From assembly GCF_001610875.1 (NCBI RefSeq), contig NZ_CP011272.1, positions 3,267,988 to 3,331,987 of the forward strand: a stretch of 64,000 bases of DNA, in the 5' to 3' direction. The notes beneath the pieces are model-generated. The model was not told the origin of the DNA. It was given only the letters and a program-made list of their open reading frames with translations, and ran no database searches. The DNA comes from Pirellula sp. SH-Sr6A (GTDB lineage: Bacteria; Planctomycetota; Planctomycetia; Pirellulales; Pirellulaceae). Position 1 is the stretch's first letter. Each line of letters opens with the position of its first letter. Positions 27,644-37,255 of this stretch are shown here, one piece after another. The position numbers and the translations under genes were made by a program.

Positions 27644-29134
27644 CTAGAGTCTGCCTTCGATCGCTGCTTGTTCGCGGGCGCGACTATAGACAGATTCGTA
27701 AAATGATGCGCTCGTGGACCACGACCAATCTTGCTGCATCCCTCGTGTGACCAGTCTACCCCATTGATTGCAATCTTGCGAATAGATATTCAAGGCTCTC
27801 CAGACGCATTCTGTAATTCCGTGCAAGGAATAATCACGGAAGGCGAACCCGGTCGCCCGATCCGCAGACTCCGCGTCGCCAGCCAAGTCGGCGACTGTGT
27901 CGTTTAGTCCCCCCGTGGCGTGGACAATGGGAACGGTTCCGTACCGCAAGCTATAGAGCTGGTTCAAGCCGCACGGTTCATAGCGGCTCGGCATGAGAAA
28001 CATGTCCGCGCCAGCTTCGATTTTGTGGGCCAAAGGCTCGGAAAACTCCAGACGAACCGCCACCTTGTCCGGGTACCTGGCTGCCAATTGCGAAAGCGCG
28101 GTGGCGAATCGATGCTCTCCATTCCCCAAAATAATCCACTGGGCGGGCATCTGTTCGACCGAGCCCTCCATCAGCGGCTTGACCAAATCCCACCCCTTTT
28201 GCTCGGCCAAGCGTCCGATCAACCCAATCACGGGCTTGGTCGGATCGGCCGGTAGACCCATCATATGCTGTAGGTCGGACTTGCAAACCGTTTTGCCATC
28301 CCGCCAGTTTTCGACGCCAAAGTTCTGGGCAATATGGCTGTCATGCCTCGGGTCCCATACATTGTAATCGACCCCGTTCACGATCCCCAACAGCCGGGAT
28401 TGCTTGGCTCGCAGTACCCCATCCAATCCGCACCCATGCTCGGGCGTTTGGATCTCTTGCGCGTAACTGGGGCTCACCGTGGTGACAAAATCCGCAAAGG
28501 AAATCCCCGTCTTTAAGAAATTCAAATCGCCATAGAACTCCATCTGCTGCCAGTTGAAGAATTGCCAGTCCATGCCGGTCAAATTCATGTCATGACTCCA
28601 AAACCTGCCTTGATAGGCCAGATTGTGGATCGTCATCACCGACGCCGCATGCTGATACCAACGCTTGCCGCCAAACCCGGTTCGTACGTAAGCGGGCAGC
28701 AATCCTGCTTGCCAGTCGTGCGCGTGCAGAACATCGACGTGCATCTGAAGCCGTTCAATCGCTTCGACAACCGTTCGACAAAAGAAAGCGAATCGCTCTG
28801 CGTTATCCCGATAGTCACCATGCTCGTCGCCATACAAGTGCTCGCGATCAAAGTAATGCGGCTGATCGACGAAGTAGACATCGGCTGCACCCTCGTGCAT
28901 GGTCGTCTTCAGAATCCGCGCGGCCACTTGCTTTCCAGCCATGTCAACCACAAACGAAACATGCGTATCCTCCATCGGTTGCCCCGAGTGGATCGCGCGA
29001 CGATACCCTGGCAAGAACAAAGAACAACGATGCCCCCGAGCTGCCAAATGCTTGGGCAACGCGCCGCAAACATCCGCCAAACCACCGGTCTTTGCGAAAG
29101 GAACCGCTTCGGAAGCGGCTAGTACAATGTGCAT
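27644..29134 (-). CDS. glgA: Glycogen synthase (GT5, ADP-glucose dependent)
   Basis: A 496-residue GT-B glycosyltransferase adding glucose from ADP-glucose to alpha-1,4-glucan. The N-terminus MHIVLAASEAVPFAKTGGLADVCGALP contains the ADP-glucose-binding K-T-G-G-L motif. FFCRTVVEAI, LHAHDWQAGLLPAYV and FLKTGISFADFVTTVSPSYA are typical GlgA signatures. The acceptor-side motif RYEPCGLNQLYSLRYGTVPIVHATGGL carries the E-x7-E-type region. Full length for the family. It is the first gene of a pair with the GalT-like protein. Confidence 0.95.
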   Translation of the reverse strand: MHIVLAASEAVPFAKTGGLADVCGALPKHLAARGHRCSLFLPGYRRAIHSGQPMEDTHVSFVVDMAGKQVAARILKTTMHEGAADVYFVDQPHYFDREHLYGDEHGDYRDNAERFAFFCRTVVEAIERLQMHVDVLHAHDWQAGLLPAYVRTGFGGKRWYQHAASVMTIHNLAYQGRFWSHDMNLTGMDWQFFNWQQMEFYGDLNFLKTGISFADFVTTVSPSYAQEIQTPEHGCGLDGVLRAKQSRLLGIVNGVDYNVWDPRHDSHIAQNFGVENWRDGKTVCKSDLQHMMGLPADPTKPVIGLIGRLAEQKGWDLVKPLMEGSVEQMPAQWIILGNGEHRFATALSQLAARYPDKVAVRLEFSEPLAHKIEAGADMFLMPSRYEPCGLNQLYSLRYGTVPIVHATGGLNDTVADLAGDAESADRATGFAFRDYSLHGITECVWRALNIYSQDCNQWGRLVTRGMQQDWSWSTSASFYESVYSRAREQAAIEGRL

Positions 29135-29336
29135 TCTCGTGGTCTCTCAAGGAAGGATTGGCAACCAGGTGCATTGGAGGGTCGCATGATAACATAACTT
29201 TTCTCAACTTCGAGCCACCCAGCAACGCCCCCTCTCCCTGTCAAGGGGACACAGCATCGGAAAGAGTCAAGAGCACCTCTTGCACCATGGAGTTTTGACA
29301 TCAATCCGACCCTAGCAATTTCTTTAGTCAGAATGT

Positions 29337-29379
29337 TGCAAAGTTGATCTTGGTTGCCTCATAATCACGCCACTATAAT
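29337..29379 (+). promoter_or_regulatory. Candidate sigma-70 promoters before the DUF2617 gene
   Basis: TATAAT at 29374-29379 is preceded by TTGGTT (29350-29355) with an 18-base spacer. A second pair, TTGCAA (29337) and CATAAT (29360) with a 17-base spacer, overlaps it. Transcription would start about 40 bases before the GTG start. Planctomycete promoter consensus is poorly defined, so this is a sequence match only. Confidence 0.4.
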
Positions 29380-29426
29380 CGCGACCCTCACGATTGCTTC
29401 TCCCACTCATCCCCCAAAGGTCCGCT

Positions 29427-29966
29427 GTGCTTTCGATCCGACCGACTATCGCAGAACACGCACTGTATGTTTACGGACGATCGATCCACCCAGAGCTTTT
29501 TCAGATCTACAAAACGAAACACATCCAACGCTCGAACTACTCTGCTCGAATCGATATCACAGGTGACGGACATGTGATCACCTTTGTCTGCGGGCATCTG
29601 GTGATCTCCGAAGTCCTCTGCTCCTGCCAGCAGCTCCTGCCTCAACGACGTCGTATCATCTCCTCTCCGCTTCGGTCGAAGTTCTACCAAGAAGTCGATC
29701 GAAACGCCGTCATTCGTTACACCACGGAATGCGAACGGGAATCGGTGTCGCCCGATATGTTTTGGATGGTACAAACCCAATTGCAGCGATCCGAGTGCGA
29801 CCAAGAGCTTCTTCAAACCTTCGATTCCAGCGGTCGCATCGCCTACGGCGCGGTCAGCTATCTCCATGTCGAAGAACGCGAAAACCAAATGCTCGTTCAA
29901 GCCTTCCACACCTTCCCGGACGATCATACGATCTTGAAGGCCGTCTCGACCTTCCAAGCCCTCTAG
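29427..29966 (+). CDS. DUF2617 family protein
   Basis: A 179-residue protein of the DUF2617 type, seen in Actinobacteria and planctomycetes. It starts VLSIRPTIAEHALYVYGRSIHPELF and ends GAVSYLHVEERENQMLVQAFHTFPDDHTILKAVSTF, segments characteristic of the family. The GTG at 29427 has AAAGG 6 bases upstream and is preferred to an ATG-like extension from 29394. No signal peptide, membrane segment or recognised active site. The stop codon overlaps the stop of the convergent kinase gene in the shared bases CTAG. Function unknown. Confidence 0.8.
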   Translation: MLSIRPTIAEHALYVYGRSIHPELFQIYKTKHIQRSNYSARIDITGDGHVITFVCGHLVISEVLCSCQQLLPQRRRIISSPLRSKFYQEVDRNAVIRYTTECERESVSPDMFWMVQTQLQRSECDQELLQTFDSSGRIAYGAVSYLHVEERENQMLVQAFHTFPDDHTILKAVSTFQAL

Positions 29967-32434
29967 CGAATAAGCTCCAGGATGAGGGGCAAATCGGGAC
30001 CCCGGACCGCCGCTTGAATCGCATAAGCGTCTTCACCATCCGCGCCGCGCAGTCGAAACACCACACGCTTGGGAATAGGGGCAGCCACACTCGCAACCCC
30101 TTCGACCCAATGGTTCGACGCTATCCCTAGGACGCCCGGGCCGCTTGCACCGTCTACGAGCAAGCTCGCATGTTGCCACCCGCGTTCGGTCCATTCCAAA
30201 GCAATCGCATCGGGCTTTTCCACCTCCACCGCCGCCACCCAATCGCTGCCGATCGTAAAGTCGATCTCTCCTTTCCCTCCCGATGGCTGGGTGAGCCTGC
30301 TCCCCAAATAGGACTCGATCTGCCGATTCGGTACCACCTTCCCTTCGCCCACACCCAACAATGCAAGACTCGGGGCCCTCGGCGTCTTGAGCAATCGGTG
30401 CACCCAAGTTTGCTGGTACTGCCAACATCGAACCTGAACTCGTTCCTGCCCCAACTCCTGAACTGCCACGCCGCTGAGAGGAGCAAGCCGCGCGCGAAGA
30501 GCTTCTAGCAACAACTCTTTTCCTGCCACGGCCTTCTCCAATGCGGCGTCCCGATCGGTTCGCGGATCGGACTGCTCAAGCTTCCCGACCACCCGATAAA
30601 CGACTTGAGCGGGATAAAGTCCAAACGAGAACCCGACGAGTCCCGCGATCGCCATGACCGCTCCGATCGACTCCATCGCGACCACCAATTGAGCGTTTCG
30701 TGTATCTCGCAAAAAGATCCGTGTCGTCGCACCGAATCCGGTCGGTTGCGAATCCATGATCGCGGACTTTCGAAATAGCCAAGTGCGTCCCCAGATCCCT
30801 AACGGGATCCCGATTACAGCGCAGGGGGTACAGGGAAGCATCGAAGCGACCAATCCCACATGCCCCGCTTCGTCGACTCCCGAAAAGGCATGAACGATTC
30901 CACAAATCAACTGCGTCAAGATAATGGGACCAAACACCACGCTCAACAAAATCGCAGCCAGCCATCCCATCGATCCGGTTGAATAGAGAACCAGGAGAAT
31001 GGCCAAGAAACCGCTGTTGAGAATCCCCAAAAAGAGGAGGCCAAAGGAAAGGAGCAAGTTCTGAGGGGCAAGACTCCTAGGCGAAACATCTCGTTGCACC
31101 GTCTCGGGTGCGATCTCCTGAGCCGACTCAAGAACGCGAACAGCAAGCTCTTGATTGGATCGCTTGACTTTCACCTCGATCCTCCCAGATTCGGAACCAG
31201 GGAACTCCTGCAAGGCAGAGATGGAGTCCCCCACCAGCTTCAGCCTCCCTGAAAAAATCCCCTGCTTGTATTCCAGGCGAGTGATGCGTCCCCACGGCAC
31301 GAGAATGGAATGAACCCGCGACTTGATCGTTCCAAAAATTGCATCTCGCACTTGGTATTCGATGAAGATCCCTTTGGAGATGCATTGCAACGATCCGAGC
31401 ACTTTCGCAAATCCGGCCATGTCTTCTCGCTCAATTGGGACACTGACCGCAGGTACCAAGGTGGGCTCTAGTTCAGGCAAATCCCGCTCCTCCGAGCGCG
31501 AACCCTGCACGACAGAACCGATGGCATTTCGAAACTCGTCTGCGGACTGGAAACGAGCGCTGGGACGACGCGATAGGGCTCGCATCACCACACGATCCAT
31601 TTCACGAGGCACCATGGTATTGAGCTGGCTCGGGGACTCGAAATTGCCAACGGGCAGTTTTCCTGTCAGCAGCTCGTAGAACACGACACCGAGCGAATAG
31701 ATATCGACGCGATGATCGACTTCCCCAGGTGATTCTATTTGTTCAGGAGCCAAATAGTGAAGCGTCCCGAGAACTTGCTGAGTCGCCGTGATTCGGGGTG
31801 CCGAGCGGGGATCGTTCCATTTTGCGATCCCGAAGTCGGCGACCTTTAAAGTCCCATCATCCCCGAGCAGAATGTTTTCCGGTTTGATATCGCGGTGAAT
31901 CACTCCGCGCTGGTGCGCGTAATGCAATGCTTCGCAGAGCGTCCGCATCATGTTGGATGCTTCTTCGACGCTGAACTCCATCGAGCTCATGGCTTCCCGC
32001 AGATTGAGCCCCACCACAAACTCCATCACCAGGTACGCCATCGCATCGGAGGTCCGGCCAAAATCGTAAATGGCCACGATATTCGGATGAGATAGCTTCG
32101 CGAGGACCTTGGCCTCTCGCTCAAAGCGTTCGACAAAGGACTGGTCGGCCGAGATCTTCGCGTCGATGATCTTCAACGCGACATCTCGGTCGAGTGTTGT
32201 TTGCCTGGCTTGGTAAATGCTCCCCATGCCTCCGCGGCCGATCACTCGCTTCAGCTGATACTGAGGAAAACTCTTTTGCAGTCCCTCCAACTCGTCGGTG
32301 GAAACGATGGGTACCGGGAACAAGCGTTTCACCCCGCTCGATTCGGCATGCAACAGACATCGAGAGCAGTCCGAACCTTGGACCAACGGAGAGCCGCATC
32401 GCGAACACGCAACCGATTCAAGCTGGAAAGCCAT
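29963..32434 (-). CDS. Ser/Thr protein kinase with N-terminal zinc ribbon and multi-pass membrane tail
   Basis: An 823-residue Hanks-type kinase. Residues 10-26 form a CxxC...CxxC zinc ribbon (CSRCGSPLVQGSDCSRC). The kinase domain covers about 58-320: glycine loop GRGGMGSIYQ, VALKIID with the ATP-anchoring Lys, HRDIKPENILL, and DFGIAKW. A PH-like or unknown beta domain follows (about 345-420). Four hydrophobic segments then occur between ~465 and 640, followed by a ~170-residue C-terminal domain presumably outside or at the membrane. The gene lies 132 bases downstream of an ECF sigma gene on the same strand, an arrangement typical of planctomycete signalling pairs. Phosphorylation of the sigma factor is a reasonable but untested inference. 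Confidence 0.93.
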   Translation of the reverse strand: MAFQLESVACSRCGSPLVQGSDCSRCLLHAESSGVKRLFPVPIVSTDELEGLQKSFPQYQLKRVIGRGGMGSIYQARQTTLDRDVALKIIDAKISADQSFVERFEREAKVLAKLSHPNIVAIYDFGRTSDAMAYLVMEFVVGLNLREAMSSMEFSVEEASNMMRTLCEALHYAHQRGVIHRDIKPENILLGDDGTLKVADFGIAKWNDPRSAPRITATQQVLGTLHYLAPEQIESPGEVDHRVDIYSLGVVFYELLTGKLPVGNFESPSQLNTMVPREMDRVVMRALSRRPSARFQSADEFRNAIGSVVQGSRSEERDLPELEPTLVPAVSVPIEREDMAGFAKVLGSLQCISKGIFIEYQVRDAIFGTIKSRVHSILVPWGRITRLEYKQGIFSGRLKLVGDSISALQEFPGSESGRIEVKVKRSNQELAVRVLESAQEIAPETVQRDVSPRSLAPQNLLLSFGLLFLGILNSGFLAILLVLYSTGSMGWLAAILLSVVFGPIILTQLICGIVHAFSGVDEAGHVGLVASMLPCTPCAVIGIPLGIWGRTWLFRKSAIMDSQPTGFGATTRIFLRDTRNAQLVVAMESIGAVMAIAGLVGFSFGLYPAQVVYRVVGKLEQSDPRTDRDAALEKAVAGKELLLEALRARLAPLSGVAVQELGQERVQVRCWQYQQTWVHRLLKTPRAPSLALLGVGEGKVVPNRQIESYLGSRLTQPSGGKGEIDFTIGSDWVAAVEVEKPDAIALEWTERGWQHASLLVDGASGPGVLGIASNHWVEGVASVAAPIPKRVVFRLRGADGEDAYAIQAAVRGPDLPLILELIR

Positions 32435-32566
32435 AACCTATCCACCCCAAGCCGTGAACAAATGGAAAAACGAGACGTCGTACCACCACATTTCCGACAT
32501 GCCTTGCCACCGGTTACAGCATCGATCTAAAAACTGTCAAGATTCTTCAGCCCGTACAATGCGTGG

Positions 32567-33292
32567 CTAGCCACGGGGGAGCGTCGAACGGGAAGCAACG
32601 GCGGATGCGAGAAAGGCGATCTCCTCATCCAACGACTCGAGATCGTCGATCGTTTCGGCGACCACCTCGCGAAGCGTGGCACCGAATCGATGTTTGAGCC
32701 GGTGCATCGCTACCTTCGCCGCCGAAGCCGAAATGCCGAGAGTCTCCCCCAGTCGTTGGTACAAATTCGCGTTCATCTCGGAAGTCAAATGGCCTCGAAG
32801 CGACTGGAATACCGAGAGTCGGTCGTTGTCGATGTACTCGGCCTGCAGTCGCTGCATGGCGTTCTCGACGACTTGATCGGCCCACCTCGTAAAGAACACC
32901 GCATCCGACACGGGAAGCGAGCCGCCATCGCCTTCGACCAACGCCATCTCCATCGATTCGTCGAACGAGCGTTGCGCGACATGCCCCCCTCGCTTTTCCC
33001 TCGTGGCGAACCGGTGGCGGTCGATCAAATACTGCTTCCAAGCGTGAAGAAGAAAGGCGCGGAACCGCCCTCGCGAGGGGTCCGCCCGCTGGAGCAACCC
33101 ACCTTCGAGCATTTCTTCCACGAACCCTTGCGTTGCATCTTCAGCATCCTCCGCCCCGAGTCCCCTTTGCCTGGCGTAGTGGTAGAGGGGCCCCCAGTAC
33201 TTTTGGACCAACTGTCCAAAATGAGTGCGCGGCGTTCCTCTCTGCTCCTTGGCCGCTTGAAACACGGCTGTCCAGTGGGTTGTCGTAAACAT
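32567..33292 (-). CDS. ECF-type RNA polymerase sigma factor
   Basis: A 241-residue sigma factor of the planctomycete ECF kind. Region 2 is visible (YWGPLYHYARQRGLGAEDAEDATQGFVEEM, then RFRAFLLHAWKQYLIDRHR). Region 4 lies near the C-terminus with a helix-turn-helix (LGISASAAKVAMHRLKHRFGATL). The linker between them is longer than in classical ECFs. The ATG at 33292 is taken because AGG precedes it by about 9 bases; an ATG at 33301 adds three residues. No anti-sigma factor gene is adjacent; the neighbour is instead a Ser/Thr kinase, implying control by phosphorylation. Confidence 0.9.
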   Translation of the reverse strand: MFTTTHWTAVFQAAKEQRGTPRTHFGQLVQKYWGPLYHYARQRGLGAEDAEDATQGFVEEMLEGGLLQRADPSRGRFRAFLLHAWKQYLIDRHRFATREKRGGHVAQRSFDESMEMALVEGDGGSLPVSDAVFFTRWADQVVENAMQRLQAEYIDNDRLSVFQSLRGHLTSEMNANLYQRLGETLGISASAAKVAMHRLKHRFGATLREVVAETIDDLESLDEEIAFLASAVASRSTLPRG

Positions 33293-33477
33293 GGATTCCA
33301 TCCTACCAAATGCCGCCCGACGGTTGACTCCGAATCGCCAAATGTTCCGGCTGCCCTGTTCGCAAGTCGAACGGCGGACTGTAGACTACCATCCCTTCAA
33401 GACTACTCGACCCCCTTCCTGACGACTCGACCAGGCGATCTCTCGACGTCGTCTTCATCGTGGCTTTGAACGCATCT

Positions 33478-34332
33478 ATGGTTTGGCAGCGAGTTTGTAT
33501 CATCGGAGTCGGCCTGTTGGGTGGATCCATCGGCCTGGCGCTCAAGCGAAAGCGGCTCGCGAAGCAAGTCGTCGGGGTCGGTCGTTCGATTTCTCGTTTG
33601 GATACAGCTCTCCAACGGGGCGCCATCGATGTCGCCACCGACGATATCCTCGCAGGAGCTCGCGACGCCGATCTCATCATCGCTTGCACTCCAGTCCAAT
33701 CGATTGTCGACTCCCTCGCCGTCGCCGCCTCGGTCGCCCAGCCGAATGCGATCTTGACCGATGTCGGGAGCACCAAACAAAGCATCATCCGGGGCGCGAT
33801 CGGTCGGCTCCCCGCTTCGCAGTATATCGGCAGCCATCCCATTGCGGGCGGCCACCATAGCGGGGTCGAACACGCCGTCGGAACGCTGCTCGATGGCGCC
33901 CTCGTGGTCATCACCCCGACCGAGCATACGCCGCAAGATCTCACCGACCGCATGACCCGTTTTTGGGAGTCGATGGGCTCTCGCACTTGCATTCTCACCC
34001 CCCAAGAGCACGACGAAGCACTCGCGATTTCCAGCCATTTACCCCATATGGTCGCTTCCGCCCTCGCGGGAACGACCCCTTCGCACATGCTGCAATTCGT
34101 CGGAAAAGGCTGGATGGATTCGACTCGGATCGCCGCCAGCAACCCCCAGCTCTGGCGGCAGATCTTAGAAGAAAACCACGCTCCAGCCTTACAAGCCTTG
34201 AAGAACTTTGCCACAATCTGCCAAACATGGATCGAGGCACTCGAACAAGGGGACTTCGACCGTGTGGAATCACTACTCGAAGCAGGAAAAGCAACCCGTG
34301 ACGCTGTGGCAAGTCGACATCTATCCGGCTGA
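33478..34332 (+). CDS. tyrA: Prephenate/arogenate dehydrogenase
   Basis: A 284-residue NAD(P)-dependent enzyme of tyrosine biosynthesis. The Rossmann motif is IIGVGLLGGSIGLALKR. DLIIACTPVQSI, TDVGSTK and the substrate loop GSHPIAGGHHSGVEHA are family hallmarks; the His in that loop is catalytic in known TyrA. The C-terminal all-helical dimerisation domain contains SHLPHMVASAL. No ACT or chorismate-mutase domain is fused. The ATG at 33478 gives the normal start; a GTG at 33460 is possible. The 3' end overlaps the purL start by 35 bases. Confidence 0.92.
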   Translation: MVWQRVCIIGVGLLGGSIGLALKRKRLAKQVVGVGRSISRLDTALQRGAIDVATDDILAGARDADLIIACTPVQSIVDSLAVAASVAQPNAILTDVGSTKQSIIRGAIGRLPASQYIGSHPIAGGHHSGVEHAVGTLLDGALVVITPTEHTPQDLTDRMTRFWESMGSRTCILTPQEHDEALAISSHLPHMVASALAGTTPSHMLQFVGKGWMDSTRIAASNPQLWRQILEENHAPALQALKNFATICQTWIEALEQGDFDRVESLLEAGKATRDAVASRHLSG

Positions 34333-37237
34333 TGGTCAGCCTGACTCTCTCGGAGCCTCCGCCGCCAAGGCCGCTTGCGAACTCGGTATCTCGAACGACT
34401 TGATCGTCCACGGGGCCTACGGCTTCCTCATCCAAGGCTCCGTAGAACTCGCCGGAGTTCAACAAGTCGCCAGAGACCTCCTCTCCGACCCCATCGCCCA
34501 ACGCTCCATCGCGGCCCCAATCGGCGACGCCAGCCTGTCCGTACCCCCGACGTCCAATGGGCAAGCGACTCTTGTCTACGCCCTGCCAAAGCCCGGCGTC
34601 ATGGACCCGGTCGCTCAAAGCACACTCCAGTTGCTCCGCGATATCGGACTAGATATCGACGAAGTCCGTACGTTTCGCAAATACTGGATCGGCACCCGAT
34701 CAGGCTCCGTCGACCGATCCGTTGTGGAACGCTTGTGCCAAAAAGTCCTGGCCAATGATTCGATCGAGCAAGTCAACGTGGGACCGTTGCGATTGACCGA
34801 ACTGGCCGTCGGATCGGTTTACAGCTTCAAAAAAGTCATCGTTCCTATCTCGAATCTCGATGATGCCGCCTTGATGAAGCTCAGCAAGGAAGGGCAACTT
34901 TACTTCACCCTCCCTGAGTTCAAGACGATCCAAGCCCACTTCGCGACCCTCGGACGCGAGCCTTCGGATATCGAACTGGAAACCATCGCTCAAACTTGGA
35001 GCGAACACTGCAGCCACAAAACACTCGGCGGAAAAATCGAATACACCGACGAAAATGGAACCCGGCAATTCCAGTCGATGCTCAAGGAAACGATCTTCGC
35101 TGCAACGGTTCAAATTCGCAAAGAACTCGGCGATCTAGATTGGTGCGTCAGCGTGTTCAAGGATAACGCAGGCGTTGTGACCTTCGACGACGACGATTGC
35201 GTCGTCTTCAAAGTCGAGACGCACAACCACCCTTCGGCCATCGAACCTTATGGCGGTGCCAACACCGGACTCGGCGGGGTCATTCGCGATCCGCTCGGGA
35301 CAGGCCTTGGAGCAAAACCGGTTTGCAGCACCGACGTCTTCTGCTTCGCCAATCCGGATTACGACCCTGCCAAGCTTCCTCCGGGAGTCCTCCATCCGCG
35401 AAGGGTGATGTCCGGAGTCGTCTCGGGAGTTCGAGATTACGGCAACCGCATGGGAATCCCCACGGTCAACGGTGCCGTTTACTTCGATGATCGATACCTG
35501 GGAAACCCGCTCGTCTACTGCGGTAATGTCGGTATTATCCCTCGAAACAAAGTCGAAAAGCACGCGCTGCCAGGCGACCGGATTGTTGCCATCGGCGGTC
35601 GAACCGGACGGGATGGTATCCACGGAGCGACTTTCAGTAGCGTCGAATTGACCGAAGAAAGCGAATCGATTTCCGGAGGGGCTGTCCAAATCGGAAATGC
35701 GATCACCGAGAAAATGGTCCTCGATGTCCTTCTCGCAGCACGCGATGAAGGTCTCTACAGCGCGGTGACCGATTGCGGCGCAGGTGGATTCAGCAGCGCC
35801 ATCGGCGAAATGGGTGAGGACATCGGTGCAGAGGTTTGGTTAGAACAAGCTCCCCTCAAATACGAAGGCCTCAGCTACACCGAGATTTGGATCAGCGAAG
35901 CGCAAGAGCGAATGATCCTCGCAGTCCCACCCGAGAAGATCGATCGCTTGAAAGCCCTCTGTGCCAGCGAAGGGGTCGAAGCAGCAGTACTCGGCGTCTA
36001 CACGCCGACCGGAAATCTTCGATTGATGTATCGGGGAGAAGAAGTCGGCTGCTTGAGCATGGAGTTCCTCCACGGAGGTCGCCCCCCCATCGTTCGGCAA
36101 GCAGTCTACCAACCTTCGAGCATCGCCCCTCTATCGCTGCCGAACCTCTCGCGCGAAACGATCGAATCGACTCTCCTGGACATCCTTTCGCACCCCACCG
36201 TCGCGAGCAAACATTGGATTATCCGGCAATACGATCACGAGGTCCAAGCCGGTAGCGTGGTGAAACCGCTCGTCGGTCCATCCTGCAACGGACCGAGCGA
36301 TGCCGCTGTCGTCAAGCCGAAGCTCCATAGCTCCAAAGGTATCGTTCTCGCGTGCGGAATGAACCCCACCCTCGGGGATTTCGATCCCTACCACATGGCG
36401 ACTTCTGCCATGGACGAAGCAGTTCGCAACGCCGTCGCCGTTGGTGCCGATCCTTCGAAACTGGCTGTTCTGGATAACTTCTGCTGGGGCAATACCGAAA
36501 AGCCGGAGACTCTCGGAACACTCGTCCGCGCTGCCATCGCGTGCCACGACCTAGCGGTTCAGTGGAAGACTCCCTTCATCAGCGGTAAGGATAGTCTCAA
36601 CAACGAGTTCTCCTTTACCGACGAATCGGGTATCAAAAAGACGATTGCCATCCCGTGCTCGCTCCTCATCAGCGCTATGGGACAGATCGAGAATTGCCAA
36701 CAAGCCATCACGATGGACTTGAAAAAAGTCGGAAACGCCATCTACCTCGTCGGCGTCACGCGCGAGGAACTCGCCGGTTCTCAGGTGGCGCGATCCCTCG
36801 GGCTAGAGGGCGGTAAAGTTCCCGAGGTGGATGCGGTGCTCGCGATGCGACTCTACCAAGGAATCCACCAAGCGATTCGAAACAAACAAATCGTCTCTTG
36901 CCACGACTTGAGCGAAGGTGGATTGGCGGTCTCGCTCGCGGAAATGGCATTCGCAGGGGAACTCGGTGTCTCCACCGATCTCACCGCGATGCGACAAGCC
37001 TGTTTTGTGAGTGTGGAAACGGCATTGTTCTCCGAATCCAACAGCCGATTGCTGTGCGAAGTTCCCGAGGATTGCACCGCTGCTTTCGAATCCGCCTTCG
37101 AAGGCCTGCCCGTTTATCGACTGGGAACCGTCGAACCGCATGATCGGGTCACCGTATCGTCCGACGGAAAAACACTCCTCGATCTCCCTTGGAAACAGCT
37201 TCGGGACCGATGGCTCGCGCCACTCGATTGGCAATAG
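34298..37237 (+). CDS. purL: Phosphoribosylformylglycinamidine synthase, PurS-PurS-PurL fusion without glutaminase domain
   Basis: A 979-residue enzyme of purine synthesis. Residues ~2-75 and ~85-160 form two PurS-like ferredoxin folds; the second fits PurS well (LPKPGVMDPVAQSTLQLL, VRTFRKYWIG, QKVLANDSIEQVNV). The PurL catalytic core follows: TWSEHCSHKT near residue 230, VFKVETHNHPSAIEPYGGANTG, and the ATP-binding TDCGAGGFSSAIGEMG. The protein ends shortly after the second synthase domain (LPWKQLRDRWLAP), so there is no PurQ-like glutaminase; ammonia must come from a separate PurQ, not seen here. The GTG at 34298 is used because AGGAA lies ~11 bases upstream and it restores LWQVDIYPA. It starts inside tyrA. 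Confidence 0.92.
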   Translation: MTLWQVDIYPADGQPDSLGASAAKAACELGISNDLIVHGAYGFLIQGSVELAGVQQVARDLLSDPIAQRSIAAPIGDASLSVPPTSNGQATLVYALPKPGVMDPVAQSTLQLLRDIGLDIDEVRTFRKYWIGTRSGSVDRSVVERLCQKVLANDSIEQVNVGPLRLTELAVGSVYSFKKVIVPISNLDDAALMKLSKEGQLYFTLPEFKTIQAHFATLGREPSDIELETIAQTWSEHCSHKTLGGKIEYTDENGTRQFQSMLKETIFAATVQIRKELGDLDWCVSVFKDNAGVVTFDDDDCVVFKVETHNHPSAIEPYGGANTGLGGVIRDPLGTGLGAKPVCSTDVFCFANPDYDPAKLPPGVLHPRRVMSGVVSGVRDYGNRMGIPTVNGAVYFDDRYLGNPLVYCGNVGIIPRNKVEKHALPGDRIVAIGGRTGRDGIHGATFSSVELTEESESISGGAVQIGNAITEKMVLDVLLAARDEGLYSAVTDCGAGGFSSAIGEMGEDIGAEVWLEQAPLKYEGLSYTEIWISEAQERMILAVPPEKIDRLKALCASEGVEAAVLGVYTPTGNLRLMYRGEEVGCLSMEFLHGGRPPIVRQAVYQPSSIAPLSLPNLSRETIESTLLDILSHPTVASKHWIIRQYDHEVQAGSVVKPLVGPSCNGPSDAAVVKPKLHSSKGIVLACGMNPTLGDFDPYHMATSAMDEAVRNAVAVGADPSKLAVLDNFCWGNTEKPETLGTLVRAAIACHDLAVQWKTPFISGKDSLNNEFSFTDESGIKKTIAIPCSLLISAMGQIENCQQAITMDLKKVGNAIYLVGVTREELAGSQVARSLGLEGGKVPEVDAVLAMRLYQGIHQAIRNKQIVSCHDLSEGGLAVSLAEMAFAGELGVSTDLTAMRQACFVSVETALFSESNSRLLCEVPEDCTAAFESAFEGLPVYRLGTVEPHDRVTVSSDGKTLLDLPWKQLRDRWLAPLDWQ

Positions 37238-37255
37238 CACGCGAGGGGAACGAAC

